Assembly (NCBI GenBank): GCA_016771945.1
Contig: QZLF01000003.1
Location: forward strand, 186,001-250,000
Direction: 5' to 3'
Length of the DNA: 64,000 nucleotides
Origin: Candidatus Leucobacter sulfamidivorax
GTDB taxonomy: Bacteria; Actinomycetota; Actinomycetes; Actinomycetales; Microbacteriaceae
The translations under genes were made by a program, and so were the position numbers. Of this stretch, positions 34,947 through 42,810 are shown in pieces (position 1 is the first letter of the stretch; each line of letters opens with the position of its first letter). Below the pieces are notes generated by a model. It did not search any database and was not told the origin of the DNA. It saw only the letters and a program-made list of their open reading frames with translations.

Positions 34947-35794
34947 GCGGCGTCGCCTCCGTTCGAGATGCTCACCCGGTTGACGAGCGTGCCGATGCCC
35001 TCGATGGAGGTGGTCAGCACCTCGCCGTCGCGCAGGAAGCGCTGCGGGCTGCGGCCGAGGCCGACCCCGCCCGGGGTGCCGGTGAGCACGATGTCGCCGG
35101 GGGCGAGCCGGGTGAACTGCGAGACGTAGGCGACGAGGTCGGCGGCGTCGAAGACGAGTTCCCGGGTGTTGCTGAGCTGGACCACCTCGTCGTCCACGAG
35201 GCAGCGGATCTCGAGTCCGTCGCGGGGCGAGATCTCGTCGGCGGTGACGACCACGGGACCGATCGGCGTCGTCGCGTCCCAGGCCTTGCCCTGGAACCAC
35301 TGCAGGGTGCGCGACTGCCAGTCGCGGTACGAGACGTCGTTCGAGACGGTGTAGCCGAGGATCGCCGCCTCGGCCTCGGCGCGGCTCGCGCGGCGCACCG
35401 GGGCGCCGATCACGACGGCCAGCTCGGCCTCCCAGTCGACCTTCTGCGAGTCGCCGCCGACCTCGATGCCGTCGTTCGGGCCCGTGAGCGTATCGGCGAA
35501 CTTCGCGAAGAGGGTGGGGTACTCGGGCACCTCGCGACCGGTCTCCACGATGTGGTCGTGGTAGTTGAGGCCGCAGCAGACGATCTTCCCGGGCCGGAGG
35601 ATCGGGGCGGCCAGCTCCGCTCCCTCGAGCGGCAGACGCTCGGCATCGGCGGCGACGGCCGCGAGTGCCTCCTCCCGCCAGCCGTCGCGGGCGATCAGCT
35701 CGCCCGCGTCCGTGGCCTGCAGCAGCACCCAGGCGCCGTCGTGCTGCAGGGCGGCGCGGGTCCCCGCCGTGGTTCGAACCGTTGCCAATCGCAT
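34943..35794 (-). CDS. Fumarylacetoacetate hydrolase family protein
   Basis: A 283-residue member of the FAH superfamily. The metal-binding block KIVCCGLNYHDHIVETG, PTLFAKFADTLTGPND, and DWEAELAVVIG with the EAELAVVIG signature are present, as are GYTVSNDVSYRDWQ and GTPGGVGLGRSPQRFL. The family includes acylpyruvases, isomerases and decarboxylases acting on ring-cleavage products. ATG 35794 is preceded by GGAGGAG. It is the first gene of a leftward operon (FAH, TesB, monooxygenase/reductase, cyclase) and diverges from ridA across 35795-36005. Confidence 0.9.
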   Translation of the reverse strand: MRLATVRTTAGTRAALQHDGAWVLLQATDAGELIARDGWREEALAAVAADAERLPLEGAELAAPILRPGKIVCCGLNYHDHIVETGREVPEYPTLFAKFADTLTGPNDGIEVGGDSQKVDWEAELAVVIGAPVRRASRAEAEAAILGYTVSNDVSYRDWQSRTLQWFQGKAWDATTPIGPVVVTADEISPRDGLEIRCLVDDEVVQLSNTRELVFDAADLVAYVSQFTRLAPGDIVLTGTPGGVGLGRSPQRFLRDGEVLTTSIEGIGTLVNRVSISNGGDAA

Positions 35795-35874
35795 CCTTGC
35801 TCCTCCGGGTGATGCCGCGGGAAGTCGGGGCCGATTGCTCGGTGCCCCTTCCCTCCGCGGGCGATTCACCCTAG

Positions 35875-35906
35875 TATGTCAGAATCATCACGAACGTCAC
35901 AAGATA
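35875..35906. promoter_or_regulatory. Candidate divergent promoter/operator between FAH and ridA genes
   Basis: An AT-rich island starting TATGTCAGAATCATCACGAA and continuing CGTCACAAGATAG. It sits between two divergent operons and shares TATGTCA, TCAT-x-ACGA-x-CGT and AGATA with the site at 28895. It is probably the binding region for a common regulator. Confidence 0.45.
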
Positions 35907-36005
35907 GTGATGAAAAACTTTTCCGTCCCGCCGGTATCGGCCAGAATCGCAGCAACCGCTCGCTCTCCACTCGAAACCGCACACCCACACAGAAAGGCGG
36001 CGCCC

Positions 36006-36416
36006 ATGTCCCGTCAGCTCGTCAACCCTCCCCACATGCTGAAGCCCATCGGCTTCTCGCACGGCGTCAAGGCCGGCCCCTTCGTCTACCTCGGCGGCCA
36101 GACGGCGCTGAACGCCGACTACCAGATCGTCCCGGGCGGCATCGTCGAGCAGTTCGTGCAGGCGTTCGGCAACGTGCTCGCGACCCTCGAGCACGCCGGC
36201 GGCAAGCCCACCGACCTCGTCGACGTCACGATCTACCTCACCGATGTCGACGACTACCTGAAGCACGGCCGGGAGATCGGCGCGAAGTGGCGCGAGATGG
36301 CCGGCACCGAGTACCCCGCGATGGCCGGCATCGGCATCACGCGCCTCTGGCAGCCCGAGGCGATGATCGAGATCCAGGCCGTCGCCTACATCACTCCCGA
36401 GGAGACGGAGTCATGA
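36006..36416 (+). CDS. RidA family enamine/imine deaminase
   Basis: A 136-residue RidA/YjgF protein: PFVYLGGQTALNADYQIVPG, EQFVQAFGNVLATLEHAGG, DLVDVTIYLTD and the C-terminal EIQAVAYI where the catalytic Glu usually lies. RidA proteins hydrolyse reactive enamines or imines. The product expected from 2-aminobenzoyl-CoA monooxygenase/reductase is an enamine, so this gene may release its ammonia. AAAGGCGG precedes the ATG. It is followed by a thioesterase gene with 4-base overlap. Confidence 0.9.
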   Translation: MSRQLVNPPHMLKPIGFSHGVKAGPFVYLGGQTALNADYQIVPGGIVEQFVQAFGNVLATLEHAGGKPTDLVDVTIYLTDVDDYLKHGREIGAKWREMAGTEYPAMAGIGITRLWQPEAMIEIQAVAYITPEETES

Positions 36417-36805
36417 GCGGCGGGCCGGCGCGCACCGTGTTCGGCGAGCTCGACGAGCGCCTCGGCATCGAGTTCGTGAAGGTGACCGCCGAGAAGGCCG
36501 TCGCCACCATGCCCATCGCGGGCAACCGGCAGATCACGGGATCGATGCACGGCGGCGCGTACTCCGCGCTGGCCGAGACCCTGGCCTCCCTGGCCGCCTG
36601 CGAGCACGCGGGCGCCGATCGCACCGCCTACGGCCTCGACCTCAGCATCACGCACACCGGGCGGGCCACCTCGGGACGCGTCACCGCGACGTGCACCGCG
36701 ATCCACCTCGGCCGCGGCATCGCGGTGCACGAGGTGATCATCGAGGACGAGCAGGGCGCGCGCGTCTCGACCGCCCGGGTCACGAACGTGCTGCGCGACA
36801 AGTGA
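36413..36805 (+). CDS. PaaI-type hotdog thioesterase
   Basis: A 130-residue single-hotdog protein: ITGSMHGGAYSALAETLASLAA carries the HGG motif with the catalytic acid region, and YGLDLSITHTGRATSG follows. PaaI-type thioesterases hydrolyse aromatic or hydroxylated acyl-CoA dead ends. Its start overlaps the ridA stop (ATGA). A 14-bp terminator stem follows. Confidence 0.9.
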   Translation: MSGGPARTVFGELDERLGIEFVKVTAEKAVATMPIAGNRQITGSMHGGAYSALAETLASLAACEHAGADRTAYGLDLSITHTGRATSGRVTATCTAIHLGRGIAVHEVIIEDEQGARVSTARVTNVLRDK

Positions 36806-36809
36806 GCGC

Positions 36810-36850
36810 GGCGGATCCGCGACACGCGTCCAGAGCGTCGCGGATCCGCC
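36810..36850 (+). terminator. Terminator after PaaI-type gene
   Basis: A 14-bp perfect stem (36810-36823 with 36837-36850) and 13-base loop beginning five bases after the stop codon. Confidence 0.75.
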
Positions 36851-36955
36851 CCGCCCGCGTGCGGGTATGTTAGTTCGGGGCGACCGCGACGCGGCACCCT
36901 CCCCGAGCGCGCAGAGGCCGCGGGGCATACCGAGGAAGCGGACAGGGGGCACCAC

Positions 36956-37780
36956 ATGGCGGGTGGAAGCTCTCGCACGCTGCTCGTCACGCTGCTCGGC
37001 GCCTTCGCGCGGCGCACCGACGACTGGATGCCGATCAGCGGCATCGTCGGGCTGCTCGGCGCCCTCGAGGTCGACGAGTCGAGCGTGCGCACCGGCGTCT
37101 CGCGGCTCAAGAAGCGCGACTGGCTCGAGGCCGAGAAGCGCGAGGGCCGCAACGGCTACCGCCTCACCGAGCAGGCGATGCGCACGCTCGCAGCGGGCGA
37201 CCGGGTGATCTGGCACGCCCGCCAGCCCGCGCCGCTCGAGGAGGGCTGGTGCATCGCGAGCTTCTCGGTGCCCGAGAAGGAGCGCGCGAAGCGCCACCTG
37301 CTGAGATCCCGCCTCGCCGCGCTCGGCTTCGGCAACGTCGGCTCGGGCATCTGGATCGCCCCCGCGCGCATGTCGACGGACGCCCGGCAGCTCATCGACT
37401 CGCTCGAGCTGCGCGAGTACACGAACATCTTCTGCGGCCGCCACGAGGGCGGCCAGGACCTCACCCGCATGGTGCACGAGGGCTGGGACCTCGACGAGAT
37501 CGACGGCGGCTACCGCCGGTTCCTCACAGCCCATCGGGGCGACGTCGAGCGGCTGATCGCCCGGCACGGAGCCGGCGCGATCCCGCCGCGCGAGGCCTTC
37601 GTGCACTACATGCGCGCGCTCGACGACTGGCGGGTGCTGCCGATGCGCGACCCCGGCCTGCCGCGGGAGCTGCTGCGGGGCGACTGGGCGGGCGATCCCG
37701 CCGCGAGCCTCATCGAGCGCGTCGTGGCGGAGCTCGACGCGCCGGCCTTCGCGTTCGTGCGCGAGATCGTCTCCGCCTGA
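36956..37780 (+). CDS. PaaX-type transcriptional regulator
   Basis: A 274-residue GntR-like repressor of the PaaX family. An N-terminal winged helix (LVTLLGAFARRTDDWMPISG, VRTGVSRLKKRDWLEAEKR) is followed by a PaaX central domain (WCIASFSVPEKERAKRHLLR, LAALGFGNVGSGIWIAP) and a C-terminal domain with ALDDWRVLPMRDPGLPRELL. PaaX proteins repress aromatic-CoA catabolic genes and are released by the CoA thioester. It is well placed to control both the ridA/FAH divergent operons and the Liv-type transporter. Confidence 0.92.
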   Translation: MAGGSSRTLLVTLLGAFARRTDDWMPISGIVGLLGALEVDESSVRTGVSRLKKRDWLEAEKREGRNGYRLTEQAMRTLAAGDRVIWHARQPAPLEEGWCIASFSVPEKERAKRHLLRSRLAALGFGNVGSGIWIAPARMSTDARQLIDSLELREYTNIFCGRHEGGQDLTRMVHEGWDLDEIDGGYRRFLTAHRGDVERLIARHGAGAIPPREAFVHYMRALDDWRVLPMRDPGLPRELLRGDWAGDPAASLIERVVAELDAPAFAFVREIVSA

Positions 37781-37869
37781 CCCTCTTCCGGACCGCGGGT
37801 CGCGGGCCGTGGTCCGCGGCGACCCTCGAATATCCGAAATGCGAAGCGTTTGAGTCCCGTAGGTAACAA

Positions 37870-37932
37870 ATGAGACATTTTTCTGACGAACGCAACGGAT
37901 CCGATATATAAATTTCCTGTCAAGGATGACAG
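37870..37932 (+). promoter_or_regulatory. Upstream control region of the Liv-type operon
   Basis: An AT-rich segment with TTCTGACGAACG, similar to the sites at 28895 and 35875, then a GATATATAAAT stretch, and then a perfect palindrome CTGTCA-AGGA-TGACAG at 37917-37932. Probably promoter plus operator for the transporter genes. Confidence 0.45.
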
Positions 37933-38065
37933 CGCAACTGCCGCATCGCCCCGAGCACGGAGGGCGGAGCGCAGCCGCCGCGATCGTCCCCGACACGCCA
38001 GGCGGATCGCGACGAGCGATCTGCGCCACGGAACAGGGCTCCGCCCCGTCAGAGAGGCCGATCAT

Positions 38066-39268
38066 ATGAGAACGTCACACCGCATCACCCTCGCGGCGCT
38101 CGCCGCGGGGTCGCTCGCACTCACCGGCTGCGTCTCCTCGAACACCGGCGCCGGCAGCGGCGACGGCGAGGCCGCAGGCGATGGGGAGACCATCGTCATC
38201 GGCGCGGTCGTCGCAGAGACCGGCTTCATGTCGCCGTTCGACACGCCCGCGCTGAACTCCATGCGCATCGCGGTCGACGAGCTGAACGCGGCCGGCGGCA
38301 TCGACGGCACGCCCGTCGAGCTCAAGGTCGTCGACACCGGCACCGACTTCGAGAAGTACGCGCCGGCCGCTCAGCAGCTCATCGACGACGGCGCGAAGGT
38401 GCTCGTCGTCACCTGCGACTACGACGTGTCGAGCCCCGCGGCCCTGGTCGCCGAGCAGCACAACGTGCTGCACATCGCCCCCTGCGTGGGCGACCCGATC
38501 TACGGTCCGCAGGGCGGCCTCGACATCGGCTTCTCGATGGGCAACGGCACTCCCGGCGAGTCGAGCGTCATGGGCGAGTTCGCCTTCGACCAGGGCTGGG
38601 CCTCCGCGGTCTTCCTCACCGACACCTCGATCAAGTACACGCAGAACCAGTGCGAAATCGCGCGCACCCGCTTCACCGAGCTGGGCGGCACCGAGATCGC
38701 GAGCTACGACTACGTGCAGGGCGACAGCATCACCGAGACCGTGTCGAAGATCACCGCGGGCGAGGCGCCCGACGTCGTCTTCAACTGCGGCTACAGCCCG
38801 GGCGGCGCACAGGTCGCGAAGGACCTGCGCGACGGCGGCGTCACCGCGCCCGTCGTCTCGGGCTTCGGCATGGACGGCACCTTCTGGCTCGACTCCATCC
38901 CGGGCCTGTCGGACTACTACGTCGTGACCTACCCCTCGATCTCGGGCGACGACCCCGATCCCGCGGTGAACGAGTTCGCCGACAAGTACGAGGCGGAGTA
39001 CGGCGAGCGCCCCTCCGTGGGCAGCTTCGTCACCGGCCCCTCGACGCTGGAGGCGATCGTCAAGGCCTACGCCGACGCGGGCAGCTGGGACGGCGACAAG
39101 CTCGCCGAGGCCTTCTACGGCTTCGACGGCGTCGAGTTCCTCGTGGGACCCACGAAGTTCAGCCCCGAGCTGCACATCAACGTCGAGCGCCCGCAGCGCG
39201 TCATGCAGGTGAAGGACGGCGGGCTGCACTTCGTCGAGGAACGCGCCCCCGAAAAGGTCGTCCTCTAG
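38066..39268 (+). CDS. Liv-type ABC transporter substrate-binding lipoprotein
   Basis: A 400-residue type I periplasmic-binding-fold protein exported as a lipoprotein: signal peptide with lipobox LTGC, mature Cys about residue 22. TIVIGAVVAETGFMSPFDTP, MRIAVDELNAAGGIDG and VLVVTCDYDVSSPAALVAEQ are typical of branched-chain amino acid, urea and aromatic-acid binders. It heads an operon with two ATPases and two permeases. Beside a PaaX-type gene and CoA-linked aromatic catabolism, an aromatic acid such as anthranilate is a likely ligand. Confidence 0.92.
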   Translation: MRTSHRITLAALAAGSLALTGCVSSNTGAGSGDGEAAGDGETIVIGAVVAETGFMSPFDTPALNSMRIAVDELNAAGGIDGTPVELKVVDTGTDFEKYAPAAQQLIDDGAKVLVVTCDYDVSSPAALVAEQHNVLHIAPCVGDPIYGPQGGLDIGFSMGNGTPGESSVMGEFAFDQGWASAVFLTDTSIKYTQNQCEIARTRFTELGGTEIASYDYVQGDSITETVSKITAGEAPDVVFNCGYSPGGAQVAKDLRDGGVTAPVVSGFGMDGTFWLDSIPGLSDYYVVTYPSISGDDPDPAVNEFADKYEAEYGERPSVGSFVTGPSTLEAIVKAYADAGSWDGDKLAEAFYGFDGVEFLVGPTKFSPELHINVERPQRVMQVKDGGLHFVEERAPEKVVL

Positions 39269-39270
39269 CG

Positions 39271-40107
39271 ATGCAGGACGCGACCACGACTCCCCCTGCG
39301 GCCGGGCTCCGGCTGCAGGGGGAGTCCATCTCCCGCTCCTACCGGGGCGTGCGCGCCCTCGACGGGGTCACGATCTCTGTGCCCCGCGGGCGCGTGACGG
39401 GCCTCATCGGGGCGAACGGCGCGGGCAAGTCGACCCTCGTCAACATCCTGAGCGGCTACGACCGCCCGGACTCCGGCTCGGTCGTCGCTGACGGCGACGA
39501 CATCACCGCCGTGCGGGCGGATCGCCGGGCGCACCGGGGAATCGCGCGCACCTTCCAGCGCGGCAGCCTCTACCGGCGCCTGAGCGTGCTCGAGAACGTG
39601 GAGGTCACGGCCCTCGCCTGCGGGCTGCGCCGCCGCGAGGCGCGCGCCCTCGCGCTCGAGCTGATCGACGAGCTCGCCCTCGGCGAGTGGATCCTCCACG
39701 ACGCCGATCGCATCCCCCACGGCGTGGAGCGCCGCCTCGGCGTCGCGCGGGCGCTCGCCACCCGACCCGACTACGTGCTGCTCGACGAGCCGGCGGCCGG
39801 CCTCAACGACGGCGAGGCCCAGCACCTGCGCGAGACCATGCGCTCGCTGGCCGAGCGCGGCATGGGCGTGCTGCTCATCGACCACAACATGCCCCTCGTC
39901 TTCGGCAGCTGCGATCACATCTTCGTGCTGGGCGCCGGCCGCAACGTGCTGGACGGCGCGCCCGACGAGGTGCGCCACGACGAGCGCCTCGCCACGAGCT
40001 ACCTCGGCACCGCCGCCGAACAGATCGACACCGAGCTGATCAATGCTGCGGACACGCTCGCGCTGCTGGATCAGCGCGACGCGCAGCACCGAGGAGGTGA
40101 CAGATGA
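39271..40107 (+). CDS. Liv-type ABC transporter ATPase (LivG-like)
   Basis: A 278-residue ATPase: Walker A GANGAGKS, the LivG-like FQRGSLYRRLSVLENVEV, an ABC signature replaced by the degenerate PHGVERRLGVARAL, Walker B YVLLDEPAAG and switch His in LIDHNM. The canonical signature LSGGQ is not seen. The family often has SYGxQR at this place, and here it reads PHGVERR. ATG 39271 lies two bases after the lipoprotein stop. Couples with the LivF-like ATPase encoded next. Confidence 0.92.
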   Translation: MQDATTTPPAAGLRLQGESISRSYRGVRALDGVTISVPRGRVTGLIGANGAGKSTLVNILSGYDRPDSGSVVADGDDITAVRADRRAHRGIARTFQRGSLYRRLSVLENVEVTALACGLRRREARALALELIDELALGEWILHDADRIPHGVERRLGVARALATRPDYVLLDEPAAGLNDGEAQHLRETMRSLAERGMGVLLIDHNMPLVFGSCDHIFVLGAGRNVLDGAPDEVRHDERLATSYLGTAAEQIDTELINAADTLALLDQRDAQHRGGDR

Positions 40108-40823
40108 GTGCCGATCACCTGCTCACCGTCAGCGACCTGAACGTCGCCTACCGCGGCATCTCGGCCGTCACCGGCGTCGGCTTCCACGTCGACGCGGGCG
40201 AGCTCGTCGGCATGATCGGGCCGAACGGCGCCGGGAAGTCGTCGACCATGCTCGCCCTCGTGGGTGCGGTGCGCTCGCGCGCGGCGGCGATCGAGTTCGC
40301 GGGCCAGGACATCCGCGGCCTCTCCCCCGAGCGCATCGCCCGCGCGGGGCTCGCACTCGTGCCCGAGGGCCACAACGTCTTCTCCCGCCTCTCCGTGCGC
40401 GAGAACCTGCGCCTCGGCTCCACCGCGCGGGCCGACCGCTCAGGGCTCGAGGACGATCTGGAATGGGTGCACTCGCTGTTCCCGATCCTGCGCGAATTCG
40501 CGGATCGCCCCGCCGGTCTCCTCTCCGGCGGCCAGCAGCAGCAGCTCGCCATCGGGCGCGCCCTGCTCGCCTCGCCGCGGCTGCTCGCGCTCGACGAGCC
40601 CTCGCTCGGCCTCTCCCCCACGGCCGTCGACACGGTGTTCGCCTCGATCGAGAGCATCCGAGCCCGCGGCACCGCCGTGCTCATCGTGGAGCAGCGCGCC
40701 CAGCAGACCGTGGCGGCGGCGGATCGCAGCTACGTGCTCGCCGAGGGGCGCATCACCATGACCCTGACCCCCGACGACGCGCAGGATTCCGCCCTGCTCA
40801 TGAAAGCGTATCTCGGCTCATGA
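40104..40823 (+). CDS. Liv-type ABC transporter ATPase (LivF-like)
   Basis: A 239-residue ATPase with Walker A GPNGAGKS, LVPEGHNVFSRLSVRENL (the LivF family block), signature LSGGQQQQLAIGRAL, Walker B LLALDEPSLGL and switch region VLIVEQRAQQ. Overlaps both neighbours by 4 bases, so the five transporter genes are translated as a unit. Confidence 0.94.
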   Translation: MSADHLLTVSDLNVAYRGISAVTGVGFHVDAGELVGMIGPNGAGKSSTMLALVGAVRSRAAAIEFAGQDIRGLSPERIARAGLALVPEGHNVFSRLSVRENLRLGSTARADRSGLEDDLEWVHSLFPILREFADRPAGLLSGGQQQQLAIGRALLASPRLLALDEPSLGLSPTAVDTVFASIESIRARGTAVLIVEQRAQQTVAAADRSYVLAEGRITMTLTPDDAQDSALLMKAYLGS

Positions 40824-41701
40824 CCTTCATCCAGGCTCTCATCGACGCCACGTCCGCCGGCGCGGTCTACGCCCTCGCGGCGCTCGGCATCGGGCTCGTC
40901 TTCGGCGTCATGCGCCTCGCGAACTTCGCGAACGGCGAGATCATCACCGGCGCCGGCTACACCCTGATCTTCCTGTGGCCCGTCTCCTGGCCGCTGGCGC
41001 TCGTGGCCTCCGTGCTCGTCGCCATCGCGCTCGCGCTGCTGATGGACCTCGCGGTGTTCCGCTGGATCCGCACGCAGCCGCCCGCGACCCTGCTCATCGC
41101 GAGCTTCGGCCTCAGCATCCTGCTGCAGCGGGCCTACGACGGCGTCTTCGGCACGAACGTGCGCACGGCGGCGGTCGCGCCGGAGCTCACGACCACGTTC
41201 ATGGTCGGCGGGCTCAGGGTGAGCCTCATCGCCTTCGTCTCGATCGCGCTCGCGGCCGTGCTGCTCATCGGCACGCACCTCTTCCTCTCCCGCACCCGCA
41301 TGGGGCTCCAGGTGCAGGCGGCCTCCGAGGACTTCCGCGCAGCGCGGATCCTCGGCATCCGCGCCGGCGGGGTGATCGCGGTCACCTTCGCGATCAGCGG
41401 CGTGCTCGCGGCGGCGGTCGCCTTCGTGCTCACCGCGCAGTCCGGAGCGGTGAACCCCACCTTCGGCGTGCAGGTGACGCTCTTCGGCCTCATCGGCGCG
41501 GTGATCGGCGGTCTCGGCCGCCTCGGCGGGACCGTCGTCGGCGGCTTCGCGGTCGGCTTCGCAGTGTCGATGTTCACCACCTGGCTGCCCGACTGGCTCA
41601 ACGACTTCCGCATCGCATTCGTCTACCTGCTCGTGATCGTCGTGCTGGTGTTCGCACCCAACGGCATCTTCGGCGGAAGCCTCTCGAAGGAGCGCTCATG
41701 A
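40820..41701 (+). CDS. Liv-type ABC transporter permease (LivH-like)
   Basis: A 293-residue membrane permease with about eight hydrophobic segments. AGAVYALAALGIGLVFGVM and LANFANGEIITGAGY are the conserved LivH N-terminal blocks, and LGIRAGGVIAVTFAISG the EAA-like loop. The start overlaps the livF-like stop (ATGA), correcting a much longer upstream frame. Confidence 0.93.
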   Translation: MTFIQALIDATSAGAVYALAALGIGLVFGVMRLANFANGEIITGAGYTLIFLWPVSWPLALVASVLVAIALALLMDLAVFRWIRTQPPATLLIASFGLSILLQRAYDGVFGTNVRTAAVAPELTTTFMVGGLRVSLIAFVSIALAAVLLIGTHLFLSRTRMGLQVQAASEDFRAARILGIRAGGVIAVTFAISGVLAAAVAFVLTAQSGAVNPTFGVQVTLFGLIGAVIGGLGRLGGTVVGGFAVGFAVSMFTTWLPDWLNDFRIAFVYLLVIVVLVFAPNGIFGGSLSKERS

Positions 41702-42810
41702 CCGCGCATGGCAAGACCGCCGGAACCGGCGCGGGCGCACCTCGCGGATCCTTCCGCATCGGAGTGCCCGAGCCCGTGGCGAAGCTCTGGACCCTCGTCC
41801 TCCCGCTCGTCGTCGTCTACCTGTTCGCGGTGCTCGCGAGCTCGATGTCGAAGGCCGCCTCGATCGACCTGGGCTACGCGCTCACGAACCTCATCATCGT
41901 CGTCGCGATGTGGACGTTCATCGGCAACAGCGGGGTGCTCTCCTTCGGCCACATCGCCTTCGTGGCGGTGGGGGCCTGGACCATGTCGCTGCTCACGATC
42001 GACCCCGACATGAAGGCGTCGCTCATGCCCGGGCTCTTCCCCTTCCTCAAGGAGGCGACGGCGAACCCCTTCCTGGCGCTCGTCATCGGCGGGGCGATCG
42101 GCGGCGCGCTCGCCTTCGTGAGCGGTCTCGTGCTGATGCGCCTGCACGGCCTCGAGGCGGGCATCGCCACCTTCGCCCTGCTCATGCTCGTCGTGCAGAT
42201 CCTGACCTACTGGAGCAGCATCGGGCCGAAGACGGGGCAGTCCATGGCCGGCATCCCGCGCAGCTTCGACCTGAACATCATGGTGTTCATCGCGCTCGCC
42301 GTCATCGTGCTGGCCTGGTGCTACGGGCAGAGCCGCAGCGCGCGCATGCTGCGCGCCTCGCGCGACGACCGCCAGGCCGCTCCCGCCTCGGGGATCGACG
42401 TGCGCCGGCAGCGCCTCATCGCCTTCGTCGTCTCGGGCGCGCTCGCCGGCATCGGCGGCGCGGTCTGGGCGCAGATGAACGGCGTCGTGCAGGCCTCGCA
42501 GTTCTCGCTGGGGTTCACCTTCACGACGATCGCGATGCTCGTCGTGGGCGGCATGCTCTCGCTCTGGGGCGCGGTCGTCGGCACCCTGGTGATCTCCGCG
42601 CTCGACCACGTGCTGGGCCTCTTCGAGCGCGGCATCCCGCTCGGCGATGTCACGGTCTCGCTGCCCTCGGGCAGCCGCCTGATCGTACTCGGCGCCATCA
42701 TGGTGCTGATCCTCATCTTCCGGCCTTCCGGCATCACCGGCGGGCGGGAGTCGGTGTGGCCGTTCCGGCCCAGAATCACGCCGAGGTCCGCTCCCAGCTC
42801 TCCGCGATGA
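41698..42810 (+). CDS. Liv-type ABC transporter permease (LivM-like)
   Basis: A 370-residue permease with a hydrophilic start of about 28 residues and about eight membrane segments. GVLSFGHIAFVAVGAW and LMRLHGLEAGIATFALLM match LivM, and SGIDVRRQRLIAFVVSGALAG is the coupling loop. GAAGGAG precedes the ATG. Its last 35 bases overlap the end of the convergent CoA-ligase gene. Confidence 0.93.
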   Translation: MTAHGKTAGTGAGAPRGSFRIGVPEPVAKLWTLVLPLVVVYLFAVLASSMSKAASIDLGYALTNLIIVVAMWTFIGNSGVLSFGHIAFVAVGAWTMSLLTIDPDMKASLMPGLFPFLKEATANPFLALVIGGAIGGALAFVSGLVLMRLHGLEAGIATFALLMLVVQILTYWSSIGPKTGQSMAGIPRSFDLNIMVFIALAVIVLAWCYGQSRSARMLRASRDDRQAAPASGIDVRRQRLIAFVVSGALAGIGGAVWAQMNGVVQASQFSLGFTFTTIAMLVVGGMLSLWGAVVGTLVISALDHVLGLFERGIPLGDVTVSLPSGSRLIVLGAIMVLILIFRPSGITGGRESVWPFRPRITPRSAPSSPR

